Below, in pieces: positions 34,146-45,065 of a stretch of DNA of 64,000 nucleotides. The notes beneath the pieces are model-generated. The model searched no databases. It was not told where the DNA came from and saw only the letters and a list, made by a program, of their open reading frames with translations. The stretch's first letter is position 1; each line of letters begins with the position of its first letter. This stretch comes from Cerioporus squamosus (taxonomy: Eukaryota; Basidiomycota; Agaricomycetes; Polyporales; Polyporaceae), in assembly GCA_022592435.1 (NCBI GenBank), contig JABYQS010000061.1, positions 124,001 through 188,000 on the forward strand, read 5' to 3'. The position numbers were made by a program, and so were the translations under genes.

Positions 34146-35703
34146 ATGCAGAACTCCCGTCTTCCGATTGAGCTCTGCGAACTGGTCATCGATCTTATTC
34201 CGGATCCCCAGCCTTGGTGGGAATTTCCTAGGAGTTGGTTTGGAGCTCGTCCCGAGACACTCGTCAAGTACACTTCTGTCTGTTCTGCATGGCTCCCTCG
34301 CGCACGCCTCGTCCTCTACCACTCAATCCGCTTCCGTACGCCTTCTCAAGTCGACCTCTTCATCCGTACTATCACAGAAAACCCGTCCCTCGCCAACATG
34401 GTTCGTGAGCTCGTGATCAAGCCCAAGGACGGGCAGACATACATCCCGTTCGTTCATCATACGCTCGTCACCCGTCTTCGTCGCCTCAGGACCCTTATGT
34501 TCTACTTCGACCGTGGGCAGAAATGGGTTTTCCCTCCCCGTCACCATGAACTGGTGGCCATGCTCCCCGTCACAAATCTTGTTATCTGGTGCCACTCCTA
34601 CGATCATCGCGTGTGGTCTGGAGTGTCTCGGCTCATTTACTCGCTACGCAATCTCCAGGCACTACATATCTATGGTCCTACGTCATACGGCAAGCCCCGT
34701 TTCGACACAACGCGACGACCATCGTGGGTATGCTCAAAACTCAGGACACTGGTGTTACACGTAACTACAGCCCATGCACATATATTACTCACTTGCTGAC
34801 CGCTTCTGAATCGAGGGCGCATCTCAAATCGACAACTTGCCGAAACGGGCGATGGGGAACGTGAAACAACTTGCTCTTTATTATTTTGGCCTTGCCGAGT
34901 TATATGAACCTGGTGAGCACAGTCGCTTTGCAGCAGCGTGCACTCATGGAAACGCTGCAAGATACTCATTGGGAAAGCATCAGCCTCTTCTCATCACTGG
35001 AGGAGCTGTTCATGTTGTGTCATGCCGACATCACACACGGAGAAGGCCACTCTGCTGTTTCTGCATACATCGTTCCTCTTCTCGAGCATCTGCCGCCGCA
35101 GGACGCGCTCCGGACCGTTATAATCCAGATCTACATCCACCAGGACGACAGTCGAGGGCGATTTCTACGTGCACTGTCCTCAAACAAGGTGGATGAGCTC
35201 CTGAACAAGTTTACCAAACTTGAGTCGTTGTGCTTCTGGCTAGAGGAAAGCCGTGCCAGTGGCTACGATGCAGAGCGGTGGCGAAGCCTGCTGAATGAGC
35301 ACCTGCCGAAGCTGCGAGGGAATGTGACTATCTCAGTGAAGATCGAATGGATGGGGTGCGTGCATATGTATTTATGGCGTGGCATATTCTCTGACGAACT
35401 AGATTAATATGATTTGACAGGTCACGTTGCTGGGATGACGATACAGACCTGGACGACATGTCAGACCAGGACGATGATTCAGACCAGGACGAAGAAGCGC
35501 CGAAGCAAGAGCATGATGCACTGGACATTGGGGACGATTTCAGCGAGCGCAGCTATCAAGACGAGGACGGAGCCCTTTTTGAGGACCATAGCCCACACAT
35601 AGACAGCGGGAGTTTACCGTCCTCGGCGTCGAACGACGAGCTCAACAACGAAGCCTCAATTGCGGGAGGGACGAGGGCATGTGTTGAGGCGAGCACACAG
35701 TAG
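34146..35703 (+). CDS. F-box-like protein, copy 3
   Basis: Four exons (34146-34760, 34816-34912, 34962-35355, 35421-35703) give 462 aa. The start is MQNSRLPIELCELVIDLI, followed by VCSAWLPRARLVLYH and the leucine-rich body. The last exon encodes a long acidic tail (DDDTDLDDMSDQDDDSDQDE) and ends in VEASTQ. The last exon is longer than in copy 2. Exon lengths 1 and 2 (615 and 97 nt) are identical in copies 2 and 3. Same inferred role as copy 2. Confidence 0.75.
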
Positions 35704-37850
35704 AGGTACGCCTCCCTTGCGGCCGCCGTTTACCGGCTTCCCGAGCTGATATGTACCCACTGCCAGGCTGAGAGTACAGCTGCGCATGCCGCTACCTGTC
35801 TCTACGGCCTTCACGACCTGCCATGTAACTCGAACCTCGCCCTCACCAGATTCCTGCAACGCTGGACCGACGTCACCTCGTTCAGCCCCCGATTCTTCAA
35901 GGCCTCGCGACCAGCCACTCCGAATACCGTCCAGATCGCCGTTTGTCACTCTCTCCCCCCATCCCCCCAGCCGTCGCATTCGCGCTGAGCCCGCGTGCTC
36001 GGACTTCCGAGTCGCCGGTCGAGACGCGTACTATCCACACCCTCACAATATAAACAACAGTCCAGTGCATCGGCCCGCACCCACACCACACGAAGACTTT
36101 CTGGCTGCGCGACAGTCGACGCCACCCCCTAGACTCCAGTCTATGCACATCCGCACTCGATTCGAGATCGCTTCTCCATACTCTCCCGGAGACTCATTCC
36201 CGCACTCACTGCAATTTACGAACTCTGCACTAAACTCGCACACGCTACTGCGGTGATACATACGCCCACCCGAGTTACCGTACACAAGCATCTGAGTCCA
36301 ATACCTTCGCGCTCGGCTCGACTCCGAGGAGCAGACATACTCGCGCCGATGGTCCCGCAAACACTTCGCGCTCGCTCATGGACCATCACTCTTCGTCCGG
36401 TCGCTCTCATATCTTGCCCGCCTTCGCGACACTCGATCGAACGTATATCTATTCGCCTCGCTCGACAACAGAGAGTGTACGATAGTTGATGGTCCCGGTC
36501 TCCCTTCTCCCTTCTCCAGCTCCGTTTCCGTCTCATATGCCCTATGCCCGCCACCCTCCAGTTTGACTGTATGTACGAGTATCTGCCGGACGTGCCCTTC
36601 ATATTGTACGAGGTTCCCTCCGCATCCCCAGCTGAATGTACGAGTACCCGCCGAACGTCCCCTCCGTATCCCCAGATGAGTGTACGAGTACGGAGTACCC
36701 GCCGAACGTTCACTCCGAATCCTCAGCCCAGTCGCCTGTACCAGTATTCGCCGAACGTTGTCATCCCCTGTTGTATCGTCCGTAATTATTGTGCCTTCGT
36801 CTTCACGCTCTCAATCCGTGCCGCCCCTTGCAGGAGACCGCTCTGTGCGAGTCGGACGTGCCAATCGCTCGAGGTGTCCCGCGTGCCGATGAGCCCTGCT
36901 CTTCAGTGACAGTCTTCTGTTCGTGAGCGCAACTACGATCCAATGCCGGCGCCCGTGCGCTGACTGGAGCATGGTGAAAGACATGGACGACTGGAGGATA
37001 TCAATACCCGGCGTGCTGGCGGCCTCCATGGCACGCCCGAGCCCCATGAACACGGAGGCTTGACGTACGGATGTGAGAATGAGAGCGACGTGTCGGAAGC
37101 GGGGGCTCCAACGTTGCCTGGTACTATAGCTGCTAGCATACATCTAGAAGCGGTTTCGTGAGCACTGTGATCCCAGGGGATCTGGCCGGATGAGAAGGTA
37201 CACTCACTGGCGTGCTCATGCCATGCAACGATGCGACGTGCTGCGTCTATCCGATCTTCCGTAGAGTGTCTGGAAAGGTGTTTCGGAGCTGGCATCGAGT
37301 TCATCGAACGCGAGCCTTCGTGCGTAAGAGGGCGCGAATCATAATGACGATATCACTGTAACAAGAGATCCTGGAAGGCGAGAGCACCGTGATGAATAGG
37401 GTAGCTACCGACTCGGAGCGCTCCTGGTGGTGTCTGAACATCCGTTGAGCTGAGTTTGATGCGATGCAGGTCATGGTATGGGCGAAGAGATGCCAACGGG
37501 TCCGGTGTCGTATGAATCTGGAGTGGCTATCGCGGGGAGGCGGTCAAACCGGGGAGGGACATTGATGCCACAGCGTACCGTGACTGTACCAGTTCCGACT
37601 CCGGGTGGTCGATGAGTAGCATAGCAAGCCGGACTTGCTACATCTCGTTGCGCGTTCTCCGTCGCGCCCCGATCTGAGCTCGTGCGCAACCCTGGTGGAC
37701 GGAGCACTACGGGACGACATGCCTGGGTTACCGGAGAGGAGAGGGAGCAAGATGTATAGATGGATGATCTCGAGGATTGTACAACAAGTTTGAACCGGAG
37801 CATGCAGATGTCCTGACCTGAGCGAAGCCCGTTTCCTGCCCGACAGCCAT
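35704..37850. other. intergenic region, duplicated flank and degenerate tandem repeat
   Basis: The first ~0.8 kb is related to the flank after copy 2. Pyrimidine-rich DNA with TATA-like aatataaac at about 36047 follows. No coding sequence is supported between 36770 and 37850, although several frames are open on both strands. Confidence 0.45.
36565..36765. repeat. imperfect tandem repeat, unit tgtacgagtacccgccgaac
   Basis: Four degenerate units (near 36574, 36636, 36683 and 36740) separated by 40-60 bp of related pyrimidine-rich sequence. A fifth relative lies near 30690 in the paralogous flank. The unit contains alternating cga/gta steps and no obvious coding role. Confidence 0.6.
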
Positions 37851-38345
37851 CTACTTTTTCTTCTTCGGTTTCTTCTTCTTGACTCCTCCTCCCGCCGGAC
37901 CTGATGGCGTCGGTGCAGCCCCGGTGCTGGCGACTGTCGCGCAGCATCGGCGGGTGCTTGGGAGATGGATGGGGCAATCGGCGCCTGCGTCGGTCGTCTG
38001 TTCTGCATCTTCTGCATGAGGGATAGGTTCAGGGCATCGAATCGGTTCAAGAACACAGAAGAGTGTGTCTTGAACTTGAGGCACTGATCATCCCACCGTG
38101 TGTTAGCAACAACACAATGAATGAGGAGCATTGGCACGCACTGTGGTGTTGTCCGTGATTTTGAGGACCAGTTTCCCCGCGCCATCCGCCGACTGCCTCC
38201 ACTTTACGCAGTATCGTGTCTGATGCCCGCGATCCAGTCAGTACCGGGATGCTGAGACGGGAGGACTACTCACGGTGTTCGGAGACTTTTCGTAGAGAGC
38301 CTCTGCCGCCTCCTGGTACTCCTGCCAGGAGGAAATGTAGACCAT
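37851..38345 (-). CDS. SRP9: signal recognition particle 9 kDa protein (SRP9), frame break near the C-terminus
   Basis: Three exons (38345-38274, 38219-38142, 38083-37851). The start MVYISSWQEYQEAAEALY, then RYCVKWRQSADGAGKLVLKITDNTT and CLKFKTHSSVFLNRFDALN, match SRP9, which pairs with SRP14 in the Alu domain and arrests translation during co-translational targeting. Past PTQAPIAP the frame loses family character, while the frame offset by one base reads ASTGAAPTPSGPAGGGVKKKKPKKKK-type sequence (the basic tail typical of fungal SRP9) and stops at 37851. No GT-AG pair can bridge the change. A one-base indel around 37930-37950 is therefore likely, by error or mutation. The gene is divergent from the carrier with ~240 bp between starts. 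Confidence 0.82.
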
Positions 38346-38588
38346 GGCGGACGCAGGCAACTTGCCGCGGACGACTCGCGTGGGCCTGCATGCGGCTGCC
38401 TGTGACCGTGACGGCAACGCCGTGACCGATGTCCCGCGCCCGCGTGACAGGGCGCGTAAATCGGAGGCCGTCCCGAGGGCCGCGGCCCCGCGTCATGAGC
38501 ACGTATTTTTGGGCCCCGCCTTGCCCCGCACACGACCGCCTCGTACGAGTCACCGCCGCGCTCATCGTCCTCCTTGTCTCCTACCACC
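38346..38588. promoter_or_regulatory. bidirectional promoter region SRP9 / oxodicarboxylate carrier
   Basis: 243 bp separate the two divergent start codons, so the two housekeeping genes must share this upstream region. It is GC-rich and I see no TATA box. Confidence 0.5.
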
Positions 38589-40249
38589 ATGTCCGACGCG
38601 TCCCAGAGAAAGCGTGAGTGCTGCAGACCTCGCTGTATGCGCCTTGTGCTCACTTCGGACTCGGATGCCCGGACGCCCGAACCCTGGGATGCTCAACGTC
38701 GGTCAACTCTCTAGCCCTCCCGTTCGTCGCGAACTTCGCGGCCGGAGCCATCGCTGGCATCTCTGAGATCCTGACGTTCTACCCTCTCGGTGAGTCGCGT
38801 CGTTCTTAGGTGCCTACACGCACACCTGACGCGAGGACGCGTAGATGTCGTGAGTTTGTCGCTTCGCACCTCGGCCGAACACCCGTTCACGCGCATAGGG
38901 TTCTGACGCACCAGGTCAAGACGCGTATGCAGCTGGAGACGGGCAAGTCTAAGCAGGGTGTGCTAGGGAGCTTCCAGACTATCATCAAGGAGGAGGGGTA
39001 CGTCCGCCTCTAACGCCGCTACCTCCCCGCTGCGTCCTCACACCCGCACGCATTGCAGATTCAGCCGGCTGTACCGCGGTCTCGTACCGCCGCTGCTGAT
39101 GGAGGCACCGAAGCGTGCGACCAAGTTGTGCGTGCATCCATGTCTGTGGAGATATCGCCATATGTGACTGACCTGCGTCCATAGCGCCGCCAATGACTTC
39201 TGGGGCAAGCGATTCCTCACTCTGACCGGGGAGAAGAAGATGACGCAAAATATCGCGATCGCGACCGGTTGTGCGGCCGGTGCAACTGAGAGCTTCGTCG
39301 TGGTGCCTTTCGAGCTGGTGAAAATCAAGTGCGTACATGCGCACTCTAGCCTGGACAGTGGCGCTAACCTCACTGCAGGCTGCAAGACAAGTCTAGCACA
39401 TTTGCTGGACCCATGGACGTCGTCAGAAAGGTGATCAAGAACGACGGTCTGCTTGGTACGTCCCCGACATAGGCTACCCGACTGTATGCGCCCTAAGTGA
39501 GCACCCAGGTCTGTACGCGGGCATGGAGGCGACCATGTGGAGGTAAGCTCTTAGTTGGCATCGGCCGCACTTGCTCATCATGGCGATGGTCGTGCTAGAC
39601 ATTTCTGGTGGAATGGAGGATACTTCGGCTGCATCTTCCAGGTTCGGGCACTACTACCGAAGCCCGAGGTAAGTTTCGTACCTCTGTTCGAATGGTGGAT
39701 GGCCCAATGACCCCATACATCGTATCAGACGAACAAGGCCCGGCTATTGAACGATCTCGCCGCTGGAACAATTGGCGGCCTCGTAGGAACCGCCATAAAC
39801 ACGCCGTACGTCCTGCAATGCCACGTGCCCAACCGATGATCCCGTCTCACGGTGGCTTGCCAGGTTTGACGTCGTAAAGTCGCGCATACAGGGCGCGAGC
39901 AAGGTCCCTGGCGTCGTCCCGAAGTATAACTGGACATACCCTGCGTGAGCGCCTCAGTCTTAATGTCTGTGGCCGTTAATCAGCTTGAACTAACACTCTC
40001 ATCCTCCACACCCATAGATTGGTGACAATCTTCCGGGAAGAGGGCCCTGCAGCGCTGTACAAGGGCTTTGTGCCGAAGGTTCTCCGACTCGCACCGGGAG
40101 GCGGTGTCCTCCTGCTCGTCGTCGAGTTCACGCTCAACGTCTTCCGCCAAGGTACGCCCGTCCCGGATCCCGCTCTTGCTCACCATTCATGTGTCACTGT
40201 GATCGACTAACGAGCCTCTGCTGTAGCGCTGGGCCCGCCGTACATCTGA
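38589..40249 (+). CDS. ODC1: mitochondrial 2-oxodicarboxylate carrier
   Basis: Thirteen exons: 38589-38613, 38715-38789, 38845-38849, 38915-38997, 39059-39127, 39185-39328, 39379-39455, 39509-39542, 39599-39668, 39729-39805, 39864-39944, 40018-40151, 40227-40249; total 298 aa, in phase throughout. Three mitochondrial-carrier repeats carry the signature PxD/ExxK/R: YPLDVVKTRMQ, PFELVKIK and PFDVVKSRIQ. LYRGLVPPLLMEAPKRATKF and GGTIGGL-like blocks match the Odc1/Odc2 family, which exchanges 2-oxoadipate and 2-oxoglutarate across the inner membrane for lysine and glutamate metabolism. The first signature is only restored by a 5-nt exon (atgtc). Substrate is inferred from family. Confidence 0.9.
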
Positions 40250-41010
40250 GCATATCAAGCGCGGGGACTGGATACCATCATGTAACCTGGATCGGACAGA
40301 TCGGACAGCACATCCTATAGGACGCTTCGCGTTTCGAGCGCCGTCGACCGGACTGTCGAGTTAGATCCATGCTAAGTATTTTTGTTGTAGAGTAATCTAG
40401 ATGCGCGAGGTGTGCCCATCACTATCTATGCTGTCTATTGCCGTCTATCCGTGCTGCTTATGAAGCTTGAAGCCTCACGGTATATGGTATTCGCATACTG
40501 AAGCTTTGCAGGAGATATGAGCATCCTCTCGGATTTCAAACCTCGCTATACCCTCGCAGCGGCAGTCCGAATTTATATCTGCTGAAACAAGTCGATGTTA
40601 TACGGTTTGCACTCAGTTGAGTCATCCGTTCAAACGGCTTGCGGGTACCTGGTACGGTCCTTGCTCACTTCGCGCGCACGATCACCCGGCTCATGTTCTT
40701 CTGGCAGGCCCATTACCTCCTCCTCCTCCTCCATGTGTCGGTTTCCCCTACTAGGGCACCATCGGTGATCTATTGGAATCCGTCCTGGTGGTCGCGGCGT
40801 GTCCGAGGACTTTGACCGCGACTGGGACTGCGGATAGTTGAGTTGCAATTCAGGCTAGGAGTATCATAGGTGACGACGCATTGCGATTTGCGGGATCTGC
40901 TAGACGTGGAACCGCTGCACACATGGGCCTTAGCTCCAGTTCATCGGGGGCGATGCGCTGACATGCGATGGGCGACCAGCTCGGTTGTTCATCCCCACTT
41001 CAAGCTTAAC
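40250..41010. other. intergenic region downstream of the carrier
   Basis: 3' UTR-like, AT-richer DNA around 40370-40620. I see no gene. Confidence 0.4.
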
Positions 41011-41185
41011 CATGTCGGAGTCTGACTTTGAGTGGCACTCCTCAGCCTCTCCTCCTGCGTCTCACCCCATGTCCGGTCGCCTTCGCCGCTCGCCGCTCCT
41101 CGACACGAGCAAATCATACGACGCAATGCCATGAAGGTCGACATGTTGCTCAGTTATACGGCAAACTTGCCCGACGAGACGCTCC
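41011..41185 (+). pseudogene. 5' fragment of an HNH-like gene (paralogue of 43535-45065)
   Basis: The plus strand reads MSESDFEWHSSASPPASH ... SYDA and then, after a frame change near 41130, KVDMLLSYTANLPDETLLR. This matches the N-terminus of the minus-strand gene starting at 45065 (YDAISRKVETMLDHTANMPDEALLR). Similarity ends after TLLRAQR. It is a truncated, frame-broken copy in inverted orientation. Confidence 0.65.
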
Positions 41186-41334
41186 TCCGCGCACAGCGGC
41201 GTCGATTGCCGCACTGTGCACACCATACGGGCGACGGACCACACCTCCATCAGTCGCGTCCATCGTCCCCGCGAGTCCGCTTTTGCAACCTCGCCAACCG
41301 ATATTTTTCCTGCCTGCCATAGAGCAGATGCCCG

Positions 41335-41384
41335 CTCGATGCGGATGCCTGCGGAATGCGGATGCCTGCGGCATGCGGATGTGA
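41335..41384. repeat. 17-bp tandem repeat
   Basis: Units atgcggatgcctgcgga, the same with a terminal c, then a partial copy: about 2.6 units in non-coding DNA. Confidence 0.8.
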
Positions 41385-41689
41385 CTTGTGTCTCGTTTGT
41401 ACAGCACCCTTCGTGCCTATACACACTATTGAACATCCCAGATACCCTCTATGGAGCTTCCAAGGCTGCGCACCGACGTTTTTAGTTGTTGTGAGGCTGG
41501 GAATGGGATGGATGGCAAGCTCGTCGACCGGATGACCCCAGGATCACGCATAGGAGCCAGGTCCGTAGTAACCCCATCTCTGCGTATACCCGCCCACATA
41601 GGCCTCCATGGTATACCATACTACCCATGCTATTCGCCGTCTGTCCCTCCCCGCTGTCCCGCAAGGCAAAATGCCATAGGTGCTCTCCG

Positions 41690-42260
41690 AGTACGCTACT
41701 ACAGCTATCGGCAGCGTGAACTTCTTCGGGCGCTACAGCTGGCGTCAAAACCAATGCCCGACACGCGAAAGCGTGCATGTTGCGCCAGAAAATGCCCAAA
41801 ATTCAGAAAATTCCCCGTAGGCCGTACAAGCCCAAAACTATGAGAAATCAATAAAAGCACCCTATGATCTTCTTGCACGAAGGTTTGACGGTCGTACGCT
41901 GGTCTCAGAGGTCGTTTGAGCTCGAGTATGGGACCAAGAGACCATGTCTGCGGGCGCTTGGACGTCGCACAGCCGCACTCGCGTGTAGCGCCCGTAGACG
42001 TGGTGTTTTGGTTGCTCTTGGCCACCTCCATTCCCCGGATATATCCAGAGTAGAGGTACAAGAAACTATGCTGGTGCGTAGATGAGTGCACCCCGAAGTC
42101 GAATGAGGCGAAACGGAGGAGTCAAAGCAGGGCTGTTGAATTTTTTGAATTTTTCGATTTCTTTCGTGCGTTCGGAGTTCAAACTGCGCATCGGAACGTC
42201 GGGCATTAGTTTTGACGCCAGCTGTAAGTAATGCAACTCTTTCGCAGTGACTCGTCCGAA
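41690..42260. repeat. inverted repeat with ~430 bp between cores
   Basis: The core at 41735-41762 pairs with the reverse complement of 42198-42225 at 27 of 28 positions (acagctggcgtcaaaac-aatgcc). Similarity continues weakly: both arms translate to related peptides (ELLRALQLASKPMPD and ELHYLQLASKLMPD) and contain a following A/T-rich attcaaaa block. The arms look like two inverted copies of a fragment of an unknown coding or mobile sequence. No transposase frame lies between them. Confidence 0.65.
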
Positions 42261-43302
42261 CCCAGTTGGGGTTTTTCGCCAGATGCTTCCCTCCCCGCCG
42301 CTGTATAATACTACACCAGTTGTGTCGAACAAGGGCTACAGCGGCGCGGTTGCCGTATATGCCTCACATAGGGAGGAGGAAGCTGCCCCGAAGTATGCAG
42401 TTCGCAGTGAGCGGTGTTCTGCGGTGTTGCGGCTCTGGCGACAAGCCATCCGACCTAACCGTCTGCTCGAGCGTACTAGTATGTACACTGGTTTCCATCA
42501 TGATGTCCACAGTGCCATGGGACACTGCGCCCATTCTCTCATGTCACATGCCATCCAATCCTCCACGATCAAGGTCAGCCAATCGCTGAGTCCTTGCAAG
42601 ACATCCCAGGCTGGCTCGAATGATGTTGCCATTTCCTCATACTCGGGATAAGGAGGAAACATATATAGGTCACCGCCGTGCTTCTCGCTTCTGTTGCAAC
42701 TTGCCGGACATGTGCGGTGGTCTCCCCGCCCGAGTGCAAGTCCCTCAGGCTTGGGTGGTGAACATACGCGAGGACCTGGTATTCACGAGCCACTGCCATG
42801 AACACGACGAGTTTGCGCTTGCAGGCTTCATACTTAATCCCTCTCTGGGAGTTTCCGCCTTTCTTCTGCTATTCGCCCTCGAGAATGTCGTGTATGTGTC
42901 TGCGAACTTATGGACTCACCGGTCCCTCCCTGACTGCTTGCGAATGAGGCTGCATGGTCAATTACGCCTATATCATCCACATAACGCTCTTAGTAGTTAC
43001 TGCCTCATGCGGTTACCCACATGCCCGCTGATGTGCTGATTGTGTTTGCTGCTCCGCGAGTCCCTCCGAGGGTCATCGGTCTCTTGTGGGGGCCGACCTC
43101 TCGTGCGTGTCCCGGGGCCGCTGGCGAGCCCTTGGTTCTTTTGCTCTTGCGGTCTCTGATCCTGGGAGCATTGGTTGCTGGCTCGCCGCAAGGCGCATGG
43201 TCTCGCATCAGTTGTCTAAGTGGGATTCGCGGTGGGAGAGGGTGACGCGCCTCGCGGCCGTGCCGTCTGAGCGCGTGTCCCTTCGCCTACCAAACACGGT
43301 CA
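42261..43302. other. region without a supportable gene
   Basis: A 139-codon plus-strand frame at 42620-43039 contains one hydrophobic stretch (GVSAFLLLFALENVVYVS) but no family resemblance. I do not call it a gene. Confidence 0.4.
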
Positions 43303-43337
43303 CCTCCTCCTCCTCCTCCTCCTCCTCCTCCTCCTCC
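43303..43337. repeat. (TCC)n microsatellite
   Basis: About eleven perfect units. In the minus strand it would encode a run of glutamates, but no gene is supported around it. Confidence 0.9.
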
Positions 43338-43534
43338 GCCATGTCCGAGAACACGATCATAACCGATACGCGGCTGTTACGGTGAACCGGCCAGCATGCA
43401 TTGCTCACTAGTTGCGTTCGGTGAGAGCATGTCTCGTGGGAGGTTCAGTGCGTGCGTGCGGATATTGGGCAACGGTAAGTGATACTTATATACGGATCCG
43501 CGTCACTATTGAGACCGGCCTACAGGAATTCGTC

Positions 43535-45065
43535 CTACTGTTCTCGTTCAACAGGGCCATGACCCACTGTACCCCATTTCACGCAGGTGGCGCATGAAAC
43601 TATTGCCATCCACATCCGGGATCTCCTCCTCGGGGAGATATCTGAGTTTGTCCAACGGCACGACGACCCCGCTCTCGTGCAGATGCCGGTGAGCGCAGCG
43701 CGTCCTCTTAAGAGCGTGACATCGGGCAGGGGCACTCCTCTGAGCGACTGGTCTGGCTGAGCGTCCTGGAACCAGCAACTGTGCTCGGACGGCCAGAAGC
43801 GCGTCGTGACTTCGTCCAGTGTGTGGTCCTTGAAGTCAAGGTACTGTGGAATTTCCGTTGGTAGCATGCCGCCGGTGGGCCGGTATACGGTGACTCGGTA
43901 GCGGTGTGGTACCTAGGAATCCGAGTCAATACCAGTACTCATCGGTGAGACTCCGGTGCTAGGATATCCCGAGACGTACCTCTGTAGGCGTGAGGCAGGA
44001 GTGAAGGGCCGCGATCGAGTATTGGCAGTCGGGCTGCAGGAAGTAGCTGTTCTGAGGAATGTTGGCGTGGGCGTCGTCGACAATGATCGGCGGACACTGG
44101 TAGATACGCTGGAGCAGCTCAACGGTGATCGCCAACGATTCTGTCTAAGTAAGGAGACCCCCCGTCAGTGAGTGTCTCGTCAGCACAGTATCTGCGAGGG
44201 GTGCATGCCTTGGTTTTGTGCACCTCGTCGACCGCGTCGAAGATGCGCACAGGCTCGAGCGCGGCGGAGTAAGCGGCATGGCCCTTGAGCAACGGGTCGC
44301 CTTCGACGCTCATGTCGACCACGCCAGTCAAGCAACAGGTGAAGTTGTCTCGCATGAGGACCTAGAAAGACGTATGAGAGGGAGGAAGCGCAGTATGCGA
44401 GGGTTGATTACCTGCGTTGTTGTCTGATCAACCCGAAGGGCCTCCTCCCTTTCCGGCATCATGGTCCCCGTCTTGGCGACATCTGGTAACAGCATGGTTT
44501 AGAAAAAGGCATGGATCCTCAGCGAACAAGCTGAGAACATACGGGGCCACAGCGCGTACGCAATCCACACCACGGCAAGGTACGAGAGTCTCGCCGCTTG
44601 CACATCGGAATCCGGCGCGACCTGGGACAAAGTCCCGTCTTCGCCCCAGTGTGCGGCACAAGCGCATATCGCGGCACTGACGTATCTTCTCGCAGACGAC
44701 ATGCCCAGCTCGTCCGTCACGCGCAACATCGTGTCGAAGAGCCGTCCGATGCTGAAATCCGAGGTACGCCCGCTGATACGTCCGCTTGCGATGAGCACGT
44801 TGAAGCATTCTGGCCGGTTCAGAGATGCGTATTGGTCCAGATCGAGGATCTCCAAGTGTTCCCGGGCAAGGCGGAGGAGTGCTTCGTCTGGCATGTTGGC
44901 TGTGTGATCGAGCATCGTCTCGACCTTCCGGGAGATCGCGTCGTATGGGCCGCCCTGGTCGATGCGCGGTAACGAGGACGTCATCCTTGGCGCAGGCTCG
45001 GGCGGAGAAGTTGAGGAGTACGAGCAGAAGTCAGGCATAACGTTGGACCGGGAATGAGCAGGCAA
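43535..45065 (-). CDS. basidiomycete HNH-like protein, HNH motif degenerate
   Basis: Exons 45065-44543, 44482-44412, 44361-44224, 44144-43980 and 43912 to about 43535. Protein blocks: YDAISRKVETMLDHTANM, SIGRLFDTMLRV, VLMRDNFTCCLTGVVD, NSYFLQPDCQYSIAALHS and VPHRYRVTVYRP. RDNFTC-LTG and PHRYRV match a large Agaricomycete family with an HNH nuclease-like core. The expected Cys-His-Ile-x-Pro and the later His/Asn motif are not seen in the spliced product; the middle reads LKGHAAYSAALEPVRIFD. So it may be catalytically dead or mis-spliced by me. The C-terminal ~100 codons have two competing frames (one contains LHESGVVVPLDKLRYLPEEE), so the 3' end is uncertain. The start could also be the second Met (MPDFCSY). 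Confidence 0.6.

Noticed and set aside
36565..36765. Possible CRISPR-like array
   Set aside because: Units are imperfect, spacers are related to each other, and the DNA is a eukaryotic nuclear locus; a decayed minisatellite fits better.
42620..43039. 139-codon frame with one hydrophobic stretch
   Set aside because: No family resemblance and no consistent introns; too weak to call a gene.
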